64,000 nt of DNA, from positions 1-64,000 of the forward strand of contig NW_019091490.1 in NCBI RefSeq assembly GCF_001949145.1, written 5' to 3'. The DNA is from Acanthaster planci. Its lineage: Eukaryota > Echinodermata > Asteroidea > Valvatida > Acanthasteridae. Of this stretch, positions 25,701-34,573 are shown piece by piece. The notes beneath the pieces are model-generated. The model had not been told where the DNA came from, searched no databases, and saw only the letters and a program-made list of their open reading frames with translations. The stretch's first letter is position 1. Each line of letters starts with the position of its first letter. Position numbers and translations under genes: made by a program.

Positions 25701-27471
25701 TACCGAATGCCTAAACCGCAAAACTGTGCCGACGAAATGTAAGCTTTGGTATTCAATCACGTACGGCTTTTTGAATGCTGACCTGAACGATTAATCTTTA
25801 ACGTAAGACACCATTGGTCACAATGGCTTTTTTTCGCCAAACAAGTCACAACCAGCACTGTGACTTTGGAGGATGCTGTGAATGAACAGAATGTTGCCTG
25901 CTACCACAAATGCACAAACATTGCAGAGGTCCTGCCTACCACTTCGAAACAAAATAACTGAGGTGGAAACAAGTCAATTTTTGCCAGTCCAAGTCAAGTC
26001 ACAAGTCATTCTTTGCAAGTCTAAGCCAAGTCACAAGTCATTCGGTCCAGTCACAAGTCATATGATCACTGGTCAAGTCGATTCAAAGTTAATTTGGTCC
26101 AAGCACAAGCAGTTCACCAGTCTTTTGTCCAAGTACAAGTCAAGTTCTCACTCCCTACAGCCTCGTCTTGTTTCTAAGATATCCCATAGTTATTCCGCAA
26201 TCTCCGAAACGAACCACACAGGAAGGTCTTGGATATTTTGTATGACCATGGGCGGCACCAGAATATGGTAATAATGTAGGATATGCATCCTTCATATCAC
26301 TTGAGTGATGATCGGCGGACATTATCCAAATAGCCTTCAATCAACCTGCCAACGGGCTCCACGTTCAAGAACGACGTTTTCAAGCTGAAACATCAGCCAA
26401 CATCTTGTCTAACATTTTTAAGGACGCTTTGAGGCACTCACAAATATCCTTACATAGTTCGGGGCAGTGGCGATGAACTTGCGATGAGCATAGATAACCG
26501 AAAAATTTGAGCCCATTTCAATTTTACCGTGTCACACATTGTCGCACACGGTACACGGTCACGATGTATGATGTCTCTTCTCGCTTTAGTAATGTGGCCC
26601 ATTTTTCCCCCTAAACTTTCACTAAGTCAAGTCGCAAGTCAAAAACCGATAGTTACAAGTCAAGTCACGAGTCACAAAAATAGCAACTCGAGTCCAAGTC
26701 AAGTGACTCGAGCCTACAACTCTGCAAAATAGGTACGAAACTTTCTATACCTCGTAGTTTGTTTTACAGGTGAATTACTCTTTTGTTATTATCCTTTCTA
26801 GATACGATCTAATGATGAAGTGCTGGCAGACAGATCCACACAAACGCCCGAGTTTTAAGGAACTTAGCGCTGCCCTTCAAGCAATGAACGCACAGTCAGA
26901 TGAGAATGTAAGTTTGGTATATTTAGATAAATCCAGGCATTATATGTTTATGTATAGCTTCCCAAAGAGGTTTTTTAAATTCTTTTCCAGGCAACCTGTA
27001 AATAAATGTGCAATTGAGGGTTTTGCTTTGAGGTCTTTGTTATTTTGGTAGGTGCTTTGTCTCGATTTGGTGAGCTTATTCCAAGGTTCGTATTATTTCA
27101 CCCTCTAAAAGTGATCAGTCAAATCCGACAAGAATTCAGTAAAATTTGACTGGCTCGTCAGGGTCAGCTAGGTGCAACTGGAAATAAGTCAATCTGACTA
27201 GATTTGTTTCAGTGAATTCATTGGTGTTTCAAAAGGCATCGGATAGGAATCTTGTCAGAAAGCATAATTTGCCAACGTCAGCGTAGGTGTTTGACTGAAT
27301 CCGTAGTCAATTCTGAGCAACTAAGAAAATCAGTCAACATTTTGACTAGGTTGTATTAAGAGTGCAGATGGCACTGTTGCACTTAATAGCCGTTTTATTT
27401 TTCCACAGATCTACATGTCACCACACATCTACGAGAATCATGTCATCCAACTAGAGTTTGACGATAACTAA
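7693..27471 (+). CDS. RTK-1: Tie-like receptor tyrosine kinase (F5/8C, Ig x2, EGF x3, FN3, TM, kinase), 27 exons
   Basis: Exons: 7693-7765, 10978-11088, 13865-13996, 14430-14663, 15177-15500, 15926-16186, 16749-16883, 17048-17203, 17331-17471, 17575-17868, 17957-18180, 18505-18574, 18765-18871, 19537-19738, 19845-19941, 20539-20776, 21064-21103, 21214-21368, 22354-22618, 22779-22889, 24058-24239, 24623-24736, 25053-25123, 25392-25432, 25642-25738, 26802-26907, 27409-27471. All have AG/GT borders, phases join throughout, and the total is 4044 nt (1347 residues plus stop). The product is predicted to be a single-pass receptor that phosphorylates tyrosines: the G-loop, VAVK lysine (~1083), alpha-C glutamate (~1100), HRD (~1189) and DFG (~1207) are all present. 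Domain content resembles Tie receptors with an added N-terminal discoidin-type lectin domain. Orthology to vertebrate Tie is not claimed. A small 5'-UTR exon or an extra exon inside the large introns cannot be excluded. Confidence 0.9.
10978..14663 (+). CDS. RTK-1 exons 2-4: F5/8 type C (discoidin/fucolectin-like) domain
   Basis: Residues about 25-183. Motifs in order: AIDGNTST (ligand-loop region), NPWWRLDL and ILNRDD (core strands), then [16 protein letters not shown] and the final strand around LHMREIYL. This is the order of fucolectin/discoidin domains, which bind sugars or phospholipids outside the cell. Exon 3 carries about ten extra residues after NRDD ([10 protein letters not shown]), absent from RTK-2. 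All three exons are phase 1-1. Confidence 0.82.
11422..11503 (+). mobile_element. tRNA-like SINE head or tRNA relic in RTK-1 intron 2
   Basis: A box-A-like tggtcgagtgg at 11430-11440 and a perfect box B ggttcgaatcc at 11474-11484 have tRNA spacing, and the 7-nt ends aatagct/agctatt are complementary. The T-stem pairs poorly, so a working tRNA is unlikely. A tRNA-derived SINE or tRNA pseudogene fits better. No target-site duplication was found. Confidence 0.45.
14853..14879 (+). repeat. Poly(A) run of 27
   Basis: Uninterrupted A tract in RTK-1 intron 4. It may be the tail of a retroposed insertion, but no matching upstream element was recognised. Confidence 0.6.
15177..16186 (+). CDS. RTK-1 exons 5-6: two Ig-like domains
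   Basis: Exon 5 (residues ~184-291) ends with the F-strand pattern DRTGVFYC, typical of an Ig domain. Exon 6 (~292-378) has the core tryptophan in YRWQHDG and the pattern DAGVYSC. In exon 6 the B-strand cysteine expected after GDSVRL is not present (EM instead), so the usual intradomain disulphide cannot form. Both exons are symmetric phase 1-1. Confidence 0.75.
16749..17471 (+). CDS. RTK-1 exons 7-9: three EGF-like modules
   Basis: Three cysteine-rich exons at residues ~379-522. The first contains CYNGGVCD and [12 protein letters not shown]; the second [16 protein letters not shown] and GYTGLDC; the third [16 protein letters not shown] and YYGINCQC. The block between Ig and FN3 domains is the Tie-type arrangement. 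Each module is one phase 1-1 exon. Confidence 0.85.
17575..19738 (+). CDS. RTK-1 exons 10-14: three fibronectin type III domains
   Basis: Domain 1 is one exon (residues ~523-620; [21 protein letters not shown]). Domain 2 is split over exons 11-12 ([27 protein letters not shown], then [13 protein letters not shown]). Domain 3 is split over exons 13-14 ([29 protein letters not shown]). Within the split domains the intron falls at phase 0, while domain borders are at phase 1. Confidence 0.85.
19845..21103 (+). CDS. RTK-1 exons 15-17: membrane-proximal module resembling that of LAR-type RPTPs
   Basis: Residues ~822-946. The stretch reads YIVAYVIRV, then a basic segment, then [30 protein letters not shown] and [10 protein letters not shown], ending STPLTVT. 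The pattern 'YVAA...F.LGD...Y.GFYN.PL....SY' is the signature of the juxtamembrane FN3-like region of LAR/PTP-delta/PTP-sigma receptors (family knowledge). Its presence in an RTK is discussed in the findings. Exon 17 is only 40 nt but is conserved in RTK-2. Confidence 0.7.
21214..21368 (+). CDS. RTK-1 exon 18: transmembrane helix
   Basis: Residues ~947-998. A run of about 24 hydrophobic residues ([20 protein letters not shown] and on to CVVL) is followed by the positive stop-transfer stretch RKRIQHK. This sets the topology: N-terminus outside, kinase in the cytoplasm. Confidence 0.92.
22354..27471 (+). CDS. RTK-1 exons 19-27: juxtamembrane segment, tyrosine kinase domain and C-tail
   Basis: Residues ~999-1347. 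In order: juxtamembrane VYEHI; G-loop [12 protein letters not shown]; alpha-C FMAEFQTM with its glutamate; hinge [26 protein letters not shown]; activation-loop tyrosine in [39 protein letters not shown]; and the CW...RPSF motif. HRDLAARN and the PTRW loop mark it as a tyrosine, not serine/threonine, kinase. The tail is very short and ends with IYENHV, in which Y-E-N fits a Grb2-type SH2 site. Intron positions are identical in RTK-2. Confidence 0.92.
24510..24560. repeat. (CAAA)n simple repeat in RTK-1 intron 21
   Basis: Tandem caaa/acaaa units with a few interruptions. Confidence 0.7.
25967..26729. mobile_element. Insertion with CAAGTC-type subterminal repeats in RTK-1 intron 25
   Basis: Both ends (about 25970-26145 and 26625-26715) are packed with degenerate caagtc/acaagtc units, including gactcgag near the right end. 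The equivalent intron of RTK-2 (51046-51393) aligns on both sides of this block but lacks it, so it is about 760 bp inserted after the duplication. Short subterminal repeats and a gactcgagtc-like terminus recall non-autonomous hAT elements (inference). Exact ends and target duplication were not resolved. Confidence 0.5.
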
Positions 27472-27834
27472 TTGGACAGATAAAGATTTTTTGATAAATG
27501 TTGGCTTTACGTGTGTAGCTTTACGCAATGGAAATGTATAGCTTATGTAATAGAGCATGTCACCTATCAAGGTGATTGGATTGTGTTGTTTTACTTCTAT
27601 ACATACAGCTATTTTCCTGTAGACTTTTGTTACAACTAAAGGGAGCTAGCACCCGCATAATATGTTACTCAGTAGTCATTTAAGCAAATAATTTCACTAC
27701 CTTTCTTTATTTAAGAAACGTATGAAGGTTTTTTTTGCGGCAAAAGGTAATTTTTGGATGATGTGAGGACGAATGCGTATGTTAAAAACCTATCTTTGTC
27801 TCTGTTTAAATGTTCTGATGTTCTTAACTCGATC

Positions 27835-27840
27835 AATAAA
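27835..27840 (+). promoter_or_regulatory. Candidate polyadenylation signal of RTK-1
   Basis: Canonical AATAAA 364 nt after the RTK-1 stop, followed by GT/T-rich sequence. Confidence 0.5.
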
Positions 27841-30800
27841 TCGACTTTACCTGTGTAGTAAAACAGTAAAGTTATTTACCCAAACAAATGCGTGGGGAAT
27901 TAAAGCTATGCTTGGTATTTACTTGATTTCTTAGCGGCCTGTTTTTGTAAAACTACAGTTTAAGTAAGATTTTGAGTATGGCGCATAATTATGTATGGCT
28001 TGGTTGTACTCACACCCTCTGCACTAAAGTAATCACAAATTATTTCTCTGCCTGAAATGTCTATCGATCTGCAATTATGGTGCAATTGAAACTCAAAGAC
28101 ATTGATATTTGAAATAACTTTGCCATGCAGTTTCTGGACAGTTATCGTTTGGTCAATCGTATTTGTATTTGTTCTGATTACTTTTGATGTGATCCCTTAA
28201 AATTTAAGTAATTGCATCTATCGTCTTCCTGTCTCGTACTATTCCTTGCCTGAGCTTAACTTGGATTTTAGTGTAATCAAAGCCAAGTTAGGAACATGAA
28301 TACTCAGAGCTCGTTTTACTGCTTAGTATTTTCGTGATAAGCTCATCAAAAGTTTCGTTAAATTGGATTAAACTAGGATTTGGTTAACTTTTTAGTTTAT
28401 GTTGTTGAAAAAATATTTTGATTTCTTGATAATACTGTGAAGCATCTGATTAACCCTATTAACACATCCTATCCAAGTCTCTCTTTGCCTGAATAGAGCT
28501 TCTGCAGAAGCAAATGGTAGTTTAATATTTGAACCGTTCTTCTTGGTTTTTCTGCAGGTCCATGCTAAGCATTTCGTACAGCTTTAATTAAATTACCCAA
28601 CGAAGGCTATGAAAAAAATAGGAGAAATAAGTACAATGGTTTTCTGTGAAAATGTAACATATACAAAGCAGACGCTTTCCTCCGGATGACTGTTACATTG
28701 GGCTTTGCCCAGTCATATACAGAGGAAAAATATATGTGTTTGGCTGGTCATAAATGTTAGTATAAGATCGGATCAGGAGAATGAACGCGGATAATGGTCC
28801 GAGTCCAGTAAAAAAGTCAAAATAAGTTTCAGCAATTATACATTTCTGACAATTTTACTTCATATTCTGGAACACCCTTGAAACCATGTTATTGTAACAA
28901 TGTGTCTCTTTGAGAGTTTGAGATCGGTGAGTACGTGGGGATTATTGTTCCAGATGGCACAAGACGCAATAAGCCCACTGTAATGCTAATAACTTTCGAT
29001 TGAACTGCAGACTCATCATTGGTAGTATTCCGCAAATTAAGTGAAGATTGTTAATATTCAACCAATGTAACAATGGAAACGATCTGGATTTCATCGGTAT
29101 CTGAAATTTCATGCGACATTGGAGAAGTGTCCAAGCTCGGCCACCCGATACTTTGTCAACTGTATAAGACGGGCCATATGCGGGGTCTCCGAGGACCACA
29201 AGGTTAAGTTAATTTAATTTTTTTCCGTATTTGTGAATAGTTTGTAAAACAGTAGATACGCCGTTATGATGTATAGACTACATTTACATTTTTACGAATA
29301 TTTTGGATGATGCAAGGACAAGTAGGTATACGGAAAAGTCTGCCATCATCGTTTTGAAGGTGTATTTTAGCCAAAAAACGTGATGTTCAAATTGAAGTCC
29401 TTGTTCGAATAATCGACTACACCAATGTGAAAGCGTGAACTTTAGCGAGCCAGAATTGTAAACATTGTATTAAAATTGGGGAATATAAGGCCCAAGCTGT
29501 AGTTTGGCATTTTGATACCCAATATTCGTAAAAAAATAGTTTAATGATATATGTGTTATAAATGGCTTCGTGGCAAATACAAGCTGTCTATTGTATTGCA
29601 TAATCATATAATCAATGAGTCCCTCTGCCGGCAATGTCTAGCACTAACAATATTTGTTCAAATTGCTCAAGATTACAATTTCAGCGTTAAGCATCTACTA
29701 TCGAACTGTCTCAGACCTCTCATTGTCTTAGCTCAATTTGGCAGTTAATATTCTCAATAGCAATTGATTAATTTGCATACACGCAATTTGTATTAAAGCT
29801 CAGCAGTCTGTTTTCCCGTAATAAGCTCAGTACGTGTTTGATTTAATGCGTCTGTACACCTTTGTCCTCAAAATTGCATTACGATTCTATGTGGACCGGT
29901 CACACAGTAACGTATCCGAGGTAAAGGTGTTTATTTTTTTATTAAATTTTTATCCCCCAACCCTAATTCACAACCGGCACTTGCATCAATTGTCTGAATA
30001 AATGGCATCCCCCATAAGTTGTAACTATGGGCACCTTTTTTCAGAATAAGGTCCGTGTTTACATCAGATACTTTGTTAAAGTTGTCCTTTTTCGTACCAA
30101 ACGGCCCTTTTTCACAAATGCACTTTTTACTGAAATTTGTGGCACTGAAATCCACAAATGTTGCGAATACGCAAATAGCGCCACCATGAAAAGGATACAT
30201 TCGAAGGGTGCTTGATTTTGACAAGCCCTGCCTACATTTCAGCAAGGATGCAGAGTATTTTTTACCTTATCCCGCAGCTATCAGAATCACCACTGCCTTT
30301 AGTCTTTGGCCAGGGCGTTTATAGAAGCCTTGCAACTATCTCCTTTCACACGAAGTCCCAATACTGCGGGTCAAAGCGTGCAAGTTTCTGATTTGGCACA
30401 CTTATTGTGGCTGTCGTCAGCAATGCAGTTGCATAGTGACAAACACCACTAAGCTAATTTTCCGAACATTGCCAGGCTAGCTTATTCAAAAATAATATGG
30501 ATTATCATGAAATCACACTGTTTCTGGCAATTATATATATATATCCTATCTATACACAGCACGACGTCATTGTAAGAATTAAAAAAAAAAAAAAAGGCTA
30601 AAAATCCGCCACGCGTAAGGCCAATTGCCAGCACTGTTTTATTGCCACAATTTCTCGATTTTTAATTCAATTTCAATTAATGTTGAAACATCCTTTTTTT
30701 AGGATAGCCTGTCAACCCATTAGCGCTCTTAAAAACACACAGAAACTGCCGACGAAAAGTTAAAAAAAAATATTCTAGAAGTCTCACAAAGACTACAAGG

Positions 30801-32139
30801 TCACGGCAAAAATAACATTAGGTCTACCTCTTTACCTCAATAAAAATGAAATAGCATACACCAGAAAATATATTAAACAAATGGCACAAAGGTCACTCGA
30901 AATACCTCCCAGAACAAGCAGAACTCCTACATCATAAGACATGTTTGCAAATTCAAAAGGCAGGCTTTCCTATCACCAAACAGTTCGACTAGTTTTGCTG
31001 TGCCCGAAATCGTTCAAAACGAATTGAAACAATTTTCATATTGTTTCTTCTTGGTAGAACGGCGACATGCTATAAGTTTCATGGTATGGTATCAGGTCAA
31101 CTTTTAATCTTCAACTCTTCCAACTACGCCTTTGCAGAGACACTAAACAACATGAGAACAGTAGGTAAATTTTGGTCTGATTAATTCGGATTATTTGAAC
31201 TATCAAATTTTGGGGACCCTTGAGAAATAAAGCACCTTCTTTTACAACTAAGGACTTACGATGACATAACCTCTATTGCTTTTTTTTAGTTAATCAAAAT
31301 TTGAAAAAGTCCCTTGTACAGTGATCATATGACAGATCAAAGATCTTATGATTATTCAGTATGGATCATTTTACCAATATACGTAATTGTTTTTAAAACC
31401 CACTGCAAGATACACAGGAGGAAAGTCTGTAGGGAGGGGGCAATGTTCATGAATGCATTGTTAGAGAAATGAAAACTGACCCTTCGGCCCTAATAATCAT
31501 TTATCGCGTGATCACAATGGCTGATTAGAGTAAAGTAACACTTTGGTCGTTAATTTTAACTTGGCCTGTGATGTTTCAATTACAGCCGGATACACTCGTT
31601 CAGAAGAGACAACGATTTACAAAATCATAAGGGGGGAGAAGAGGGATTTTATAGCCCTAGTTCATTGTTCTAGTTTGAAAAAAAAAAACCTTCTGTGAAC
31701 ACTTGTATGTTGTAGCGTTTTCTGCACAATTACTTGAATTATTTGCATTTATTTCTTTTAGTGAATTTAGCATTCAGAATCTTCATTTTTAACTTTGATA
31801 ACTTTTCCTTTCCTGTAAATATCCTGTTTGCCATTTCTTAGACACATTACTCACTGCATTTTTATTGTAAGAGTGCACCAACACAGTTTCTTGTACAGTG
31901 TATATTGCTTCCGCCTATTTGACCTTGTCACCCCAGAGGCTGTGGCACACTTCAGCATGCTTCATTTAAGCTTGTACTATCATCCACCAAGGACTTTGTT
32001 TTAAGGTGAAATTCTTCATTCACAGTCATTGTTCTAAGAATCTAGCTAAGACACGTGAGTAAGACTTTCCTTTCTTAAGTTTTGTGACTTTAACTACATC
32101 CTGTTTCTAACCTTATAAGTCCTGCATCATTGTACAGCT

Positions 32140-32227
32140 CCTCAGTATCCCGTATTCAGTATTCAGTATCCCGTATTCAGTATCCAGTGCCCAGTATCCA
32201 GATCCAGTAGTCAGTATCCAGTACTAG
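32140..32227. repeat. Minisatellite of cagtatcc/cagtattc units
   Basis: About ten degenerate tandem units of 6-15 nt built on cagtat(t/c)c and cagtatcccgtatt. Not translated in any supported frame. Confidence 0.7.
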
Positions 32228-33935
32228 TCTGCTTTTCAATTCTCCAATTCAGTTAACAGCTTACAATTCTATCGCAACCTTCTCGGTCGTTCTTGCAAAT
32301 AAAGTTGGGGACAACTCTGAATCAATACATGACGACCCTATAATGTCTAATTCATGCAGACAATATTGAAGGCAAATTTACTGACGTACTTACCGCTAAA
32401 ATTATCTCCTCGTAGGCGGAAACAACGGGCATAAAACTGAAACTGGTCTCCAAAAGTCCCAGAAGAGCCCATGCTTGGTGCTAATCTTCAAACTGCCTTT
32501 TTTAAACGTCTCTACAAATATGTTTTTAGAAACAATGCTTGCTATTGGCACTTCCCAGTGGCTTTTCAAGGAGGTCTATGCGGAAGTTAGGAATTCTGCT
32601 CTTTTGAAAGCAATAACTCCATATGACTAATCATACACACAGTGCCTCGTTCATGCCCTGTACAATTTTCAGTTTTGGTGTTGTTGCCAAAATGACAAGT
32701 TATTTCGCAAATATTTTTAAGCTCGAGTAACACACAAGATACATGTTAAAGTCAGGTGGTATGCGAACAACACCCACAACATTAGCAATTTTTTTTCAGT
32801 TGGGTTTAAAGTTTATGTGCTTTAATTTTCACCCACAATTTAGCTCAGTGTTTAGGATCAACACGAAATTCTCGAATGCAATATCCCACTGTAAAACAAC
32901 ATGCGATACAAACATTAAAAACGATTCGTTCTTAACGCCATAAGAATGACCCCCCTTGACAAATTGTAATGATTAGTTTCAGTTGCCTTTTATTATGAAC
33001 AGTCTCAGAATAAACAAATCAAAATATTCGATAATCGGCATAATCCTCTTACCCTAGTTAAGCTGCACTGCGCCAAGAGGAATTGGTCGCTGTCTTGCCT
33101 TTCAAAATATTGTACATAAATCCTCAACAGTTCATACAGAGGTTTAAAATATTCAAAACATATATAGGGCGAAAAAAAATAATGAAATCGTTTTCAACCA
33201 CTGTGGGCACCATAAGGTAATCGTGAGGTATCTTATTTTAAATTGACGGGCTTAGGGAAAGGTGAGATAGGTTTAGGTAGAATTTGCCTTTTGTCTTATT
33301 TGGTTGTCTGTTCGTTGTTTTTTAATTCCTTTTAGGCTTTGGATCAGCAATGAAAGATCAAAGTTCTAGCAAGGAAAAGGTTTTAAAGATAACACCAAGT
33401 CGACTTTCCAGGATGTTTTATTTCTTTCCTTGTTTAACCATACATTGTTCAAACCAGGAACACATTTTATTATTCCGTGACTTTTCCGGTAATTCTATTC
33501 CTGCTTTCCGATGAGGGGGAGATCAGAGTATTTTTGAAATAAAAAGTAATGCGTCATATGTAATGAACCTGCATGTGCACTTCAAATTAAACTGAAAGCT
33601 CACAATTTGAAGGAGACTTTTTAGAGTTTTGCTCCTGTATTTAGACCAGAATAACTGTAATGCTAACATTATATATTGATGTTTTGTTTTTAGCCAAACC
33701 AGGTGGTCATTATTTCCTTCACTTTATCAGTTGCTTCGTTGACTAATAATTGGAGGGTTTTTGTTTTATTGTAAAATATGGAAAGTCTGTATTGACAGAG
33801 AGGGACAGAATATCGCTGAACGGGTTGCAAACGACAGGCAATGGAACGCTTAATCGAGACTGACGGGAAGTTCACCTTGGTTCAACCTTGTTCAACTTAA
33901 AGCCTATGCAAACACGCAAGCAGGCATATCGCGGC

Positions 33936-33943
33936 TATAAAAA
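33936..33943 (+). promoter_or_regulatory. TATA-box-like sequence upstream of RTK-2
   Basis: tataaaaa in a locally GC-richer context about 560 nt before the RTK-2 start, with a TCAGTTT initiator-like motif about 20 nt downstream. The spacing is only roughly right and no transcript evidence is available. Confidence 0.25.
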
Positions 33944-34500
33944 CCTCTCTGTCGCTCAGTTTAACTAATTTTGCCATTTCCCTCCGTATTACTACCATGA
34001 CGCCCCCATTTTTAACTGGAGTATAAACTTGACCGCAAAAGACATTTTATGAGAACATTTTGAGTGTTTTGGACACTATTTTGTTTGTTGTTTTGGGGAC
34101 ATGATGCCGCGCGCTTCTTTTTTTTTTCTTTGACTTTCTGCGTCTTAAAACGTCTTGCAGGCTGTCGGCTTCGTTACGGTTAAATGGAAACTAGGTTATT
34201 ATGCATCTACAGGTTATCATCGATTAGTCAGGATAGGGAATAAGGAATGGGGAATCTAAAATCAACCGTGACCAGGAAGTAATCCCAATTCATGAGGGGC
34301 GTTCCGTAATGCAAATTTTGGATTAATCGTCCAATCCAGAGCGGTAACAAGAGCGGTAACAAGCGGCAAAAGGTTGCCAAGTCATACAAAAACGCTTAGC
34401 ATGATGAAACTACAGGTATTGGCAACACTGCAGAAAACGAAATCTTGACATAAAGGAAGTCAAGGCTGTATCAAAACTGTACGTGCGATACTGAGTAACC

Positions 34501-34573
34501 ATGGCGTCGTCGTTGGGCTGGAACCTTGCTGGTGTGTTGTTGCTGGTAATCAGTGCATGTCTAGTCAAAGACG
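34501..34573 (+). CDS. RTK-2 exon 1: start and signal peptide
   Basis: ATG in a good context (aaccATGG), then a hydrophobic core ([13 protein letters not shown]) before the phase 1 donor gtaagc. Length 73 nt as in both paralogues. Confidence 0.87.

Larger units (their letters stand above)
27472..34500. other. RTK-1 3' flank and intergenic region
   Basis: No supported gene. AATAAA at 27835-27840 is the likely RTK-1 polyadenylation signal. Blocks between about 28.66 and 30.15 kb are clearly related to 51.89-53.50 kb after RTK-2 (for example around 28857-28905 versus 52046-52100, and 30040-30075 versus 53400-53435), so the duplicated unit extends past the coding region. Other contents are a short TA run near 30535, the minisatellite at 32140-32227 and a TATA-like site at 33936. 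Confidence 0.55.
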
